Assembly: GCA_030704615.1 (NCBI GenBank)
Contig: CM060731.1
Coordinates: 77,606,756 to 77,666,755, forward strand
Source: Takakia lepidozioides
Taxonomy: Eukaryota; Streptophyta; Takakiopsida; Takakiales; Takakiaceae
Direction: 5' to 3'
Length of the DNA stretch: 60,000 nucleotides
The notes under the pieces were generated by a model. That model did no database searches. It was given only the letters and a program-made list of their open reading frames with translations, and had not been told where the DNA came from. Shown piece by piece: positions 27,079-37,689 of this stretch; position 1 is the stretch's first letter; each line of letters begins with the position of its first letter. A program made the translations under genes and the position numbers.

Positions 27079-28189
27079 TGTCGCGCGGCTTTTACTCACC
27101 CATCCCTTCGCTATCCGAGGCGGAAACTCCAAGATAGAAGAGTTGGAAATCTCTAAGTACTCAGCCCGCGCAGAACAATCAGTCATGACCTACAGCTAGT
27201 GTATCATGGGGGTGTTTCCTATTTGTTTCCTTTTCCGCATTCATCTTAGCTACCTTACCATTGATAATTAAGTATCAGTTTGCTTCATCAATTATCGGTT
27301 TCCTTAACTCCTCCATTCAATCCACAGCTTCACTCAGATCTCTCTACACAGTGTGATTGTATCGTATAAGTATCAGATTATGATTTATCAGGTATCAGGC
27401 CGAAGCCATTATGTCTCTAATCTGCTCTACAATATCACTCTAGCTTTGCATATGACAAGCATCTACTAATCCTCTTTTCTCCTTCATCGTGCTCTCCGAT
27501 CTCCGCTCCCGCCTGTCTCCGAAGTCCTCCCCGAATAATGATCCCCTTCTATTCCCCGTTCTTCCTTTATCCTCCTATCCGCGGTTCTAACCGTTTCCCT
27601 CTCTAACCGTCGTATGTGAACTAACATGTTCCCTTCACTGGTGTTGTTCCCCACAGTCGTTCCCTGTCCTACTCTTCGTTCCCTATTATCGTGACAGCTG
27701 TGTCAAGCGGTGACTGGCTGTGTTTGGCTGTGCGGGGTGTGGATGTGTGAGGGCTGTGTGGGACTGGCTGTGGTGGGCTGTGTGTGCTGTGTGACGACTG
27801 TGAGGGCATGTGTGTGGGTGTGTGTGGGACTGTGACGAATGTGTGGGCTGTGACGACTGTGACGGGCTTTGTGTGGATGTGTGGGCTGTGACGGCTGTGT
27901 CGGCTGTTTGTGGGAGCTGTAGGACGTGTTGACGGTGACGGGCTGTGTGGAGTGTGGGTTGTGACCCTTGTGACGGGCTCGGTGTTGAGGTTGTGGGGAT
28001 GTGTGACTGTGTGGGGGTTGTGATTGTGTGTTGGTGTGACTGCTGTGTCGGCTGTGTGGGCTAGGTAACCCCCCTCTTACAGTGCGCTGCTGTCAACCCT
28101 ACGGGTATTGTTTGTCTCAGTCTGTGCAAAATTAAAGGGTACCCTACAGATCCCGGATTAAGTGTCTAAGTCCCCTACAGTCCTCTAAC
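27079..28189 (-). repeat. 5' LTR of the minus-strand gypsy element
   Basis: About 1111 bases, ending GCGCGACA on the minus strand at 27079, and matching the 3' LTR. The CACAGCC minisatellite (about 27710-28060) is longer and more eroded than in the other two copies. The outermost base of the expected TGTTAG is lost or changed (CTCTAAC followed by GTAGC on the + strand). Confidence 0.88.
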
Positions 28190-28522
28190 GTAGCCAGTAT
28201 ATATAGGAGCGAGATGGACACTCTCATCTCGCCAACCCAGTGCAAGTTACTATGTTTCTAGTACTCAGTACCTAGCCCAGTTTCAGTACCTGGTATCCAG
28301 TCCAGTTTCCAGGCATTCCAGTATTCAAGTCGTGTTCCATATCTTGTACTCGTGTTCATTGTTTATAAAAATCGTCTGATCCTATTTACTCATCGTGCAT
28401 TCGGCCACGACGACGTGACTTCTGTCTGCCTTGTACCTTAGTCTTATCTCTTGTTTGTGTTCAGTCATGTTCTCGTCATTACAGTTTGTCGAGACTGAAG
28501 TTTTATTCCTTAGTTAGTTAAG
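28190..28522 (+). promoter_or_regulatory. TATA box and leader of the retroelement that was split by the insertion
   Basis: Immediately right of the insertion is TATATATAGG (28198-28207), followed by a small hairpin CGAGATG...CATCTCG (28211-28229). A pyrimidine-rich leader runs from there to an ATG at 28523. Together with 13386-13705 this looks like the U3-R part of an LTR on the + strand. Confidence 0.5.
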
Positions 28523-29129
28523 ATGGAAGACACATTGCGGAAATGGCGCACATTGCAGAGTCTTTCAGCTCAGATTGCAAGAAAAGAATTTTGTGCTTCT
28601 ATGCCCAAATTCAAGTGATCAGTTCAGACCTGGTATGCTCTTCACAATTTGCAACAACAAATTTCAAAGTTTGAATGAGTCGAACAATGGATCGTCAACC
28701 TTACGAGTCTCTACTACAACCAAATTCCTCTGTAACGGTGTCCTCCCAAATCTTAAAAGATTACAAGGGGAACCAAAAGGTCAGCATGCAGAAAAAATTT
28801 GATGGGAGAGTCAAGATTTCGTTGGTTTTGTCAAACAAGTACGATTGTTCTACGACTACATCCACAACGCTAATCTTGATGAAGGTATTCAAGGGGATTC
28901 GTAGGGACCATTCTATGCAGGCACTGCCGGTGCTTGGTTTGCAACGCTATTAGTGAAAAAAAAAATCGCCCTTACTATACAATATTGAAGCGTTATGTCC
29001 GAGTCACTGCAAAGTTTGAAGAAGCGAATGATTAGAGCGAGTGTGCACAGAAAAGATCCAAAATCTTCGACAAGGAGGCACACGGTCAGCTTCCGTTTTT
29101 AGCTGCGAAATTTTGACAACTTGCATGGA
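28523..29129 (+). pseudogene. Gag-like fragment of the split + strand retroelement
   Basis: After an ATG at 28523 (MEDTLRKWRTLQSLSAQIAR) the frame is broken by stops and shifts. Reading across frames gives a capsid-like stretch near 28800-28950: SQDFVGFVKQVRLFYDYIHN in one frame, then PFYAGTAGAWFATLL. The latter is the typical Ty3/gypsy Gag pattern of a flexible region followed by GxAxxWF. The fragment runs into the assembly gap, so pol, if present, is hidden. The assignment rests on pattern only. Confidence 0.5.
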
Positions 29130-29629
29130 NNNNNNNNNNNNNNNNNNNNNNNNNNNNNNNNNNNNNNNNNNNNNNNNNNNNNNNNNNNNNNNNNNNNNNN
29201 NNNNNNNNNNNNNNNNNNNNNNNNNNNNNNNNNNNNNNNNNNNNNNNNNNNNNNNNNNNNNNNNNNNNNNNNNNNNNNNNNNNNNNNNNNNNNNNNNNNN
29301 NNNNNNNNNNNNNNNNNNNNNNNNNNNNNNNNNNNNNNNNNNNNNNNNNNNNNNNNNNNNNNNNNNNNNNNNNNNNNNNNNNNNNNNNNNNNNNNNNNNN
29401 NNNNNNNNNNNNNNNNNNNNNNNNNNNNNNNNNNNNNNNNNNNNNNNNNNNNNNNNNNNNNNNNNNNNNNNNNNNNNNNNNNNNNNNNNNNNNNNNNNNN
29501 NNNNNNNNNNNNNNNNNNNNNNNNNNNNNNNNNNNNNNNNNNNNNNNNNNNNNNNNNNNNNNNNNNNNNNNNNNNNNNNNNNNNNNNNNNNNNNNNNNNN
29601 NNNNNNNNNNNNNNNNNNNNNNNNNNNNN
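29130..29629. other. Assembly gap, 500 N
   Basis: Exactly 500 undetermined bases, a conventional gap size; the true length is unknown. Frames reported across it have no meaning. Confidence 0.99.
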
Positions 29630-29882
29630 AGTAGGAGATCTCATCAAACCAGGATAGATTCATTCTTCCAGCATGCATAGATTGATGCCAGGCCATCTCA
29701 GTCAGGTGTGATACTCACCGCAATGGTGAGTCGATCGTGTTATTTTTATAATTGTTAATTTTAATGACCTAATTTTTCATATGTGTTAATTTTGTAAGTG
29801 TTAAAGATTGTAACCCTAAACTTCCTAACGGTTGAACTGTTAATACTCTATTTCTGTTACGTATTTTCCTACTCCCAACCCC

Positions 29883-29907
29883 TAACACTTAGCCAGGTCC
29901 GACTGTA
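29883..29907. repeat. Tigger/pogo-like terminal repeat, copy 1
   Basis: A 25-base word ending AGGTCCGACTG followed by TA. Read in reverse it is TA then CAGTCGGACCTGGCTAAG, the usual form of a pogo/Tigger end next to its TA target. The identical word recurs in the same orientation at 32062-32086. The partner in opposite orientation was not found and may lie in the assembly gap. Confidence 0.6.
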
Positions 29908-30870
29908 GATTAATAAGCGAACCTAATATCATAAAGTCAACGCATGGAGCAAACACTCCAACACTCCACCACAAAAGTGCATTTATAAATTGATTGTGAT
30001 CTTGTCCCGTTTTTACCATTATCCCAAAAATAAAAGCATGGATACTTCTGTGTGCAGATGTCGTTAGGAAACCATAGCGTCGGCCAGGCCTCATCACTGC
30101 CTTCCGAGCAACATGGGGGAAGTAGGGGATCATATGCAGCTGCACTGATGCTCTCACCTATTCTTGGGCGAATAGAATTCCCTCCCACTAGCAAGGTCAC
30201 AGAGCCCAGCTCTTCAGCGTCCCCACAGTTTGAGAAATCCGATGTCAACTGGAAGCATATCAGGATTGCTTCTTCTACCAAGCTTCCCTTCCATGTATAG
30301 CTTGGCTTAGCTTCTTCATTTTGCCCTGGCCCTTCAGTAGGTTCTCTCTCTCCTTCAATCAGGGGGCATAGGCTATTACATTTCTCTGGTCTTGCAGGCG
30401 GCAGACCAACCCTTTCCTCTCCTTCTTCCCTTTCTTTTGCTTGGACTCCCTCTTCCTTCTGCTCGCCATGCAGAACGGTTAAAGGTTCTTTCTATAGTCT
30501 CTCTTCTTTATTGGGCTTGGCCTGCTTTATTGTTCATTGTTCATTGCTTTATCGACTAAGTCATACACCAGTAGGTTCATTGTTTGAGAGTTATCTAACA
30601 CGGTCCATCGTGAGCACATGCCTTATGGCGACATTCGGGCAGACAAGGGTTTTAATTTTTTTTCCCTTCAATAATTATATCAAATAAAATTTTATCAGGG
30701 CCACTGACCCCTGTTCTGGAAAAACAAAACAAAACAAAACAAAACAAACAAACAAACAAACAAACTATTGCATCTTGTTTCAAAAACCACAACCAGCTAA
30801 TAATTTGGCTCCCTCCCCTACCTGGGGAGTGCACCATGAAACCTTTTGGTAGCAAGGGTACGATTTGATT
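29908..30870. other. No gene recognised; contains an AAAAC/AAAC microsatellite
   Basis: Two overlapping open frames (about 29937-30281 minus and 30052-30300 plus) have no recognisable motif. A microsatellite of AAAAC and then AAAC units spans about 30721-30766. Confidence 0.5.
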
Positions 30871-30874
30871 CTAA

Positions 30875-31370
30875 TTATCTGTAAAACAAGCCAGTTTTAT
30901 CCATGTTAAAGATGTCATAGAGATTGTACCTGGAGACAATTTCCTTCACTTCTTCCATCCTCCTCAGAACCTCCGGTGAAACTTGTCGGTCGAAGCGTCT
31001 TCTCCGTGACGAGTATAACCTTTGATATGGAATCTTCGTTTGAAGCCTTCCACCCAACCGTGAGAAAATTGCAGCTCCTTCTCATTTGCTACTCTTGGTG
31101 TCATCATGTAAAATCTCTTTGCAGCAGCCACCACAAGAGCATCAGATAGAGCAATGGAATTTTCTTGCATTTTGATGAACCATGTGAACGTTGCTTATTC
31201 CACTTCTGGACACTGTGGCTTCCTCATGCGTTTGGGAGTCACTGTTATGATCAACCTTCATAACCAACAAATCTTTTCGTTTCAATTGTCAATGCACGGT
31301 TAGTGATTTTCTGACCGCTTGACAACAACGTCTCATGATGTTCAAGAATTTCTCGTTTCTGTACCAGCCA
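30875..31370 (-). pseudogene. Tigger/pogo-like transposase fragment (CENP-B-type HTH, start of DDE domain)
   Basis: These are relics of a cut-and-paste transposase. From right to left on the minus strand: a CENP-B-like first helix-turn-helix (REILEHHETLLSSGQKITNR, about 31258-31360), a second Tc5/CENP-B-type DNA-binding region (ALVVAAAKRFY, FSHGWVEGFKRRFHIKGYTR), and the opening of the DDE domain (YDIFNMDKTGLFYR). The last motif normally reads N-x-DETGLFY; here the Glu is Lys. Stops and a frame change near 31000 separate the parts. The rest of the DDE domain is missing to the left, where the microsatellite sequence begins. The related terminal repeat at 32062-32086 lies on the 5' side of this gene. 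Confidence 0.78.
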
Positions 31371-32061
31371 ATCAATCACCTCACAACTAGACTAGAGCCA
31401 AAACTCAATATGATGAGACTATCATAACTAGATCATTGGTACAGATTGATTGTAATGTTGTAGGAACAGAAACGAGCAGACAAAACTCAGAATTTCAAGT
31501 AGCATTTACAACGTAGCCTCTTTTTTCTGATAGCAAAATCTAATCCAAGAGAAGACCGAAGATGAAGTCTACATGTGCATTTGGGATGTGCATTTGATAA
31601 CCACCTCCAAGCAGTACAATTGATAGACATACAGTTCTTACATATGTGTGCTAGCCTCAAATAGATTCAAGGTTTTCCGCATGGTATGCAGACTTCTCAC
31701 TGATCGCAGTTCACATCGCAGTTCATGTCGCTGGTTTTGGGTAAAGGTTGCATTTGTGGAAGTGGTGATTAGGAGCTAATGAATCTATGGTGAGGATTGG
31801 TTGGTACTTTTAGTAAACAAATTGTGACCACATCAAGAGGATTTGTTTTAGATCAGCTGATATGGATTATTACTAGCTACTTTCATGCAAGCCTTATCAT
31901 GATCCTAATCCATTATCCTCACCCTTAACACTTACATGGGTCATTTTAATGAAGAAGGGAGTAAAACTTTTATAACACTTAAACACTTAACACTTGCTAG
32001 TGTATTTTCTAGGGGAGTAGAAGTTTCCATAGTAGTTATGGGTTCTTAACACTTACAGAGG
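31371..32061. other. Probable 5' region of the Tigger-like element with repeated AACACTTA words
   Basis: There is no coding potential. The word AACACTTA or close variants occurs at about 31927, 31975, 31984, 31990 and 32048, before the terminal repeat. Clustered subterminal words of this kind are often transposase-binding sites. Confidence 0.45.
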
Positions 32062-32086
32062 TAACACTTAGCCAGGTCCGACTGTA
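32062..32086. repeat. Tigger/pogo-like terminal repeat, copy 2
   Basis: Identical over 25 bases to 29883-29907 and in the same direction, ending at a TA dinucleotide. As the transposase fragment at 30875-31370 reads away from it, this is likely its 5' end. Confidence 0.65.
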
Positions 32087-34335
32087 TGAATGATTTGGAC
32101 TTTGAACAAAATCACAACCATAATAGAAAGTATAAAATCAATCTTACAATTCAAAAAGCTGTAACCTCTCTTTGATTTTAGTCTATTGTATACTTTTACG
32201 CAATCATGTAAAACGCTGCATCTTGTGAATTTCTTCGATTTTTTGCAATGTGCCTAAAATATCTAAACTATTTTGAGTTGTGCATATGATAAACAAATCT
32301 AGCTCGCAAAGTGATCATTATAACGTGTGGGTGACAAAATGAGATAGGCCCATTGGATTCTATTGTGTATAACATAGTTGTGGGCTTACTGTGGGTTTGG
32401 GTTTAAAAAATTGTCAAATAATCATTGTTAAGTTATTGAAAGAAGTCCATGTTGCTCGAATGTCCATGAGCATAACAAATACCATGAGTAGAAACCGATT
32501 TGATTGTAACGTTACAATTTGTCTTTATTTGATTGGTAATGCCAATGTTATTTCACATGTACAATAAGCCCAATGTTTGATATACCGTGAAATGATTATT
32601 TGGAAGAACTTCTATAACGATGTGGAAGTACTTTCAATCCCCGCCACTTTACAAGGTCTAACATGAGATGTGACTTTAAAATGTATATGTCTAACAAACC
32701 AATGTACTAAAGCGTGGCTTAAGAAAAATATCTTTTTGCATGTTTAGTTTGTAAGTATGTTCATAATCTTGAGGTCAGTCTGGGCAAAGACCATGTTGTG
32801 GACTTCGGGTCATGGTCGGAGGATTGTGATCATGTTGATGGTCAAGGGGCTAGAAAACAAAAGAGATGTAGTATATGTGTATAGACAACTTTATCACTTT
32901 TGTTCGTCTCTCCATGATTTATTTGATAAAGACATTATTGCATGTATGTGGCACAACTTGTACTGTAGCAAAAGCTCGAACCTCCATCCCTTGCTGGACT
33001 TGCCCGAAGAATGCAAAATGGGCAAGGCCAATTTCCCACCTCAATTGGCTTTCAAGGGTTGAGCGGACGTGCTAAAGGATTAGTATGTGCTAAAAGAAAA
33101 TATGTTTCTGCGGCACCCTTCTCGCAAAGTATCTGGGCCATCGTTTGTTCCCAACATTCACCACATGACCCATTTGTCTATGTATGTAGTGGAACAAAAC
33201 TTGATAATTAGATATCAACACTTTTGAGCCACATGTACTCGAACGGTGGTGTTCAAAGTATGCTTGTGAAGTAATCGAATGGACTTAATCAAAAAGCTAT
33301 ATAGTGGTGTTGAATCGAATAAAATCCTCAAAATTAGTACGTAAAGTCAAGTACACAAGAGAATTGTGTGAGAATATAAAATAGATAGCTAGGATTCCAT
33401 GCAATTTGTAAGATTTTCGTATAAGTAGTATTGGGGAGTCACTCCCTCACCAGAGGGATTTGGAATTTGAGCAATATTTCATAGCATCTTGTGGAGGCCA
33501 AATCCCAATTTCTAAATCTTTATAATGAAGGTAGTTTGCATCCCCCCCCCCCGAAACACATACAAAGCACCCCCATGCTAAACCTGACATTTGCCCCTCA
33601 TTTTTTGCATGGACATGGCATTCCTACCACAGATTAGGAATGTGTGGAACACTCCACAAAAATCTAAAGCTCTCAAATTAGTTGGTCAAGGCTAAAAAAC
33701 CATGTTTAAAAAAAATAAAAAATAAATAAAATCCTCTCTAAAACCATATAATCTCCCATATTTCACAGTGAAACAATTTCATTTTTTGGTGAGTGCATGC
33801 AGGTGCCAAGTGTGCACCTACGTGTAAGGTTCATTTTTCTGGATGATTTTTGATAGGTAGTTAGCCTCATTTTACTGATCATGGATAGTAATTTTTAGGT
33901 GTCAAAAAATGAACCATGTAGGAAGTTAAGGGTTAAAACATTATAACTTCACACCTACACCCTGGTCCAAATTATGCCCACATCCAATGGTAGAAATTGT
34001 AAAAATTGACCCCCCAGTGTGCGGTTTTTGGAAATTTCTGGACGTGGCAGACTTTCTCCAAATGGCATGCTGCCAATTGGAGATGATCTGTCATGTTGTC
34101 AGATCATTTATTGGCTCCTCCCTATAAGGCAGAGACCACGCATTGGTGCCAAAAATGAGTAAGATCCTGATATACCTCCACTAGATAATACCTACATGAA
34201 GCAGATAATCCTCCCCCACTTAAATATTTGCTTGAATGTACCTTGATTGGATAAGACCGATAAGTGAATCTTACACATGTAAACTATTCATAAATGAAGA
34301 CCCATAACAAGCAGCACACACAAGAGGTCATTTTG
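32087..34335. other. No gene supported
   Basis: AT-rich sequence. An open frame at 32757-33062 shows no family I recognise (it contains DLPEECKMGKANFPPQLAF). A poly-C run sits at about 33541-33552 and an A-rich run at about 33707-33730. Confidence 0.5.
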
Positions 34336-35180
34336 GGTTGATGGTCATGACTCATGAAAAAGGTCAAGGACAATGTGGTGAGGGCACCTTCTTCTTCACA
34401 TGTATGCCAAATGTGGGAGCATTGAGGATGCAAAGGGAGTGTTCAACGTTATGGCTGAACGAGATGTGGTGTCCTAGAACGCGATGCTTGCAAGGTATGC
34501 ACCAGCAGGGTCGCGGGATGGAGGCTTTGGAGACCTATGAGCAAATGATGGGGGAAGGCTGACCACATAACCTTTGTGTGCGTATGCAGTGCGTGTGCAA
34601 GCCCGGCAGCCCTGGTAAAGGGCAAAGAGATCCATGGTTGCATCGTCAAATCTGCAATTGTATCAGATGTCATCCTGAACACTGCTCTAGTGGACATGTA
34701 TGCCAAATGTGGGAGCATCGAGGATGCAAAAGGAGTGTTCAACACTATGGCTGAACGAGATGTGGTGTCGTGCAATGCGATGCTTGCAGGGTCCCGGGAT
34801 GGAGGTTTTGGAGACCTATGAGCAAATGATGGGGGAAGGGGTGAAGCCCGACCACATCACCCCTTCCCCCATCACGTTTGTTTGCGTTTGCAGTGCGTGT
34901 GCAAGCCTGGTAGCCGTGGAAAAGGGCAAAGAGGTGCATGGCTGCATCACCAAAGCTGGAATTGTACTAGATGTGATTCTGAACAATACCCTCGTGGACA
35001 TGTATGCCAAAGGTGGGAGCATTGAGGATGCGGAGGTATGGAAGTGGTATCATGGAACGCGATGCTTGCAGGATGTGCACAGCAGGGGCACGGGATGGAG
35101 GCTTTGGAGACCTATGAGCAAATGATAGGGGAAGGCCAACCACATCACGTTTGAGTGCTTTTGCAGTGCGCGTGTGCAAG
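34336..35180 (+). pseudogene. PPR (pentatricopeptide) gene fragment, PLS type
   Basis: PPR proteins bind organellar RNA through helical repeats. Three near-identical blocks at about 34390, 34698 and 35003 each encode DMYAKCGSIEDAKGVF or a variant, then AERDVVSxNAMLA, and sometimes ALETYEQMMGEG, KPDHITFVCVCSACASL and KGKEVHGCITKAGI. Spacing is about 300 bases. The reading frame changes at nearly every block, so this is a pseudogene with no start or end. The same family, on the opposite strand, fills 39830-44310. Confidence 0.85.
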
Positions 35181-35879
35181 CATGGCAGGCCACTCTTTTC
35201 CTGGAAGATAAGTTTCTATTTGAGGCCTTGAAATGTCAAAAACCTACAGGTGTTGACCACTCGACTAAGTACTCCGGTCATGTTTGCCCTTATTTACAGC
35301 GAGCTAGTGAAAAGATTACAACGGATGAGTGTCATTGATTTCTCAGTGGACATGGAGCTTCCACTAAATGTTGTTGATCTTCCTCACTCCCGAGTTGCTT
35401 CTCAAATTGGTACACCAAAAATGACTTCAGCCTTTCAATATATCAGACGGCCGTGTGCATGGGGAACTCACATACTTTTAGCAAAATCTCTTACGTATTG
35501 GAGTGATCATTTTCCCTAAGTACCATGGATGCCTCCTGCCTCTAGGATATTTATTTGCAGCATTTGCGTGGATTCAGGAGGCAATCACCACTCGTTGCTT
35601 CGCACACCCCAATTGCTTTTAGTAGAGGTGTGTTGCATTGCCTCTTGAGTTGGGTTACTTGATGGAAAAATATGTACTCCCAATTTTTCAGCTTTTGTCC
35701 TTCATTTAATTTTCCAATTTGCATGCTAATTGAATCAATTGAGCAAGATGGACTGGTTCTGGAAAGTGGAAATCTTTCGATTCAAAGTGTCATGAGTGGT
35801 GGCAGGTGCTAGGTCATTGAAGCAGCTTTACTGGCCATGGCGAGCTGCACTAGAAGCATTCGTGTCATTTACCACTGGG
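35181..35879. other. No gene recognised
   Basis: One open frame (35250-35519) has ordinary composition but no family I recognise. Nothing else is supported here. Confidence 0.5.
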
Positions 35880-35887
35880 GTAACGAC
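35880..35887. repeat. Left 8-bp target-site duplication of the hAT element
   Basis: GTAACGAC, identical to 36658-36665 at the other end of the element. Confidence 0.92.
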
Positions 35888-36657
35888 CAGTGTTGGTCGG
35901 TTACCCGCCGGGACCCAAGTTAACCGCCGGTTCAGGTTCAGGTTAACAGGAACCGGACCAGAACCGGGCCCATTCCTACAGAACCTTATCCAGAACCGGA
36001 ACCTGTCAATGGGGATCGGCGCAGAACCGAACTGGCGGTTCCTGCTGGGTGTGAGAACCGGAGAACCGGGGCGCAGGGGGATAAAAACAGGTTCCGGTTC
36101 TTGACCCCTTGGTGGGGCTGGTGGGCCCAGGGCAAAACTTATTTAATGCTCTCAAGCTCCTGAGATCCTGGGTTCGAGATTCTATGTTCAATGCTTCAGC
36201 GCCATGAGATCTTGGGTTCAATCTCCAGCTCCATGATATCCTGGCTAAGTTCATTAATAAAATGTTTGAAGATGCCAATACTTGCCAGGTAGCTGAATAG
36301 TACTTTCAACCCAAAAAATTTTACCCATTTTCTTCTACCAGTTTATTTAGAGTATTTTTGTTTGTTTTTTTGTGTTAGTGAAAACTAACAAAATCGTTGG
36401 ATTTTAGTTCAAATATGTGAATACACTGCTATTTAATCTACCGGACTGATAAAATATTTTAAATCTAATAAAAAAAAATAAAAAAAATAGAACCGGAACC
36501 TAACCGGGAACCGATGGTTTTTATCAGCAACTAACCGGTAACCGGAACCGGCTCAATAAATAAATAAAACCGGAACCGGATCCGGAACCGTCTCTTGAAA
36601 TAATTGTGGAACCGGAACCGAAGGTTCCTTCACAAATGCAAGAACCGCCCAACACTA
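35888..36657. mobile_element. Non-autonomous hAT element, 770 bp, perfect 8-bp target duplication
   Basis: The left end is CAGTGTTGGTCGGTT and the right end, reversed, is TAGTGTTGGGCGGTT: the YAGTGTTGG ends typical of hAT superfamily elements. Both sides carry the same 8-base duplication. The two outer 200 bases are full of AACCGG / GGTTCC words on opposite strands, the usual subterminal transposase-binding clusters. There is no transposase frame, so it must have been moved by an autonomous relative. The middle (about 36108-36260) is different in character and may be an inserted tRNA-derived piece. Confidence 0.92.
36108..36260 (+). repeat. Possible SINE-like insert in the hAT element
   Basis: CTGGGTTCGAGATTC (about 36166-36180) resembles an RNA polymerase III B box. 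A second similar word, TTGGGTTCAATCTCC, follows about 45 bases later. A G-rich stretch upstream could be a degenerate A box. Evidence is weak, with no poly(A) tail or flanking duplication. Confidence 0.3.
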
Positions 36658-36665
36658 GTAACGAC
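36658..36665. repeat. Right 8-bp target-site duplication of the hAT element
   Basis: GTAACGAC, identical to 35880-35887. Confidence 0.92.
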
Positions 36666-37689
36666 TCATTTTGAGTCGTAAAAGTCAAAAAACCGGGATC
36701 GACTGGAAGTTACAAACGACTAGTTACAACAGACGTGGAAGTTGGGTCGGACATCCAATGATTGGAGTGGTAAAGGACGCAGACGTGCGAACAACTGCTC
36801 AACGATTATTGCGATTAATGCTGAAGAACCACGTGGCGTAACCAGGCCGGCCGCCCGTGGGTATGACCTTTTGGGATAACTTTGACTTTTCCCTCCGGAT
36901 AAGTGGACTGACTCACCGGAGCGCGGTGACACATGGACGCGGACGATGATGTGGACGCCGACGTGGCGGCGCCGCGACGAGCAGCACTGCTGCCACCAGG
37001 CCACGGGCCCGGGTGCCACGTCAGTGTTTTTTTTTCAAATTTGGAAAAGAACAGGAGTGGCTACTGAGTTTTGCAGGAAGTAGCCATATTTTCTGCTCAT
37101 CCACTGATATTTGGACAGAATCATCCTCCTCTATACTTTCATCCACGTATATCATCCATATTAGGCGAATTCATCCAAGATTTATATTTTTGAATTTTGG
37201 CGATTTCATCCATGAGAAAATAGGGAATTTACGACAGAATAGTCGATTTTGATTTTTGAGGTCGAAAAAGTGCGAAATTTCCCCAGAAATAAAAACACTG
37301 TGCCACGTGGTAATCGACCACATAACTTGCTACATGCCCAGTGGCAACTACGACTGCAGAAGTCGGCGCAACCACTGCTTTACTAGTTTAAATGAAGTGC
37401 TCGAAATTACTTGAACAATCACTCATAGTGGTTCATGCTTTGAAGTTCTGGTGTTTGTAGTGAGCCGACTAGTACATATGCATGTAATGCCATACAAGAG
37501 AACTAATCATGTCATTAGAAATGCAAAAACGATGAAAGACATGCCATGAAACAAAACAAAATGAAAATGAAATGAAATGAAACAAAATGGTATTTTATTA
37601 CATCTGCAGAAAGCTCAAAGAGCTTATGGTACAAAATGAAAAAACCAAAGTAAAAAAGCAGCCCAAAGCTACTACTGCTCTGGGGATTG
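36666..37689. other. No gene recognised; GC-rich block then A-rich repeat
   Basis: About 36720-37020 is markedly GC-rich without a convincing frame. About 37545-37600 is a run of AAATG/AAAAC-type words. A TTTTATTA phrase near 37590 could hold the poly(A) site of the minus-strand gene family that begins at 37690, but that is a guess. Confidence 0.4.

Larger units (their letters stand above)
13706..28189 (-). mobile_element. Nested Ty3/gypsy retrotransposon with an extra inverted LTR
   Basis: Reading the minus strand from the right: LTR (28189-27079), primer-binding site, a pre-gag ORF, Gag, protease, RT, RNase H, integrase, repeat tail, a coiled-coil ORF, purine tract, and LTR (15812-14776). 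The protease reads DGGSGVN and integrase lacks a chromodomain; with the PBS this suggests the plant Athila/Tat side of Ty3/gypsy. Beyond the 3' LTR are 22 bases and then a third LTR in inverse orientation (13706-14753). Both outer ends read TGTTAGAG or nearly so inward, and both are flanked by GTAGC (13701-13705 and 28190-28194, allowing loss of one terminal LTR base on the right). The three LTRs differ from each other at scattered sites, so the insertion is not brand new. Confidence 0.85.

Noticed and set aside
29004-29696. Long open frames across the N run
   Set aside because: They are open only because N bases are not read as stops.
32757-33062. Possible gene of 101 codons
   Set aside because: No family, no conserved motif, AT-rich background, and overlapping frames of similar length; not supported.
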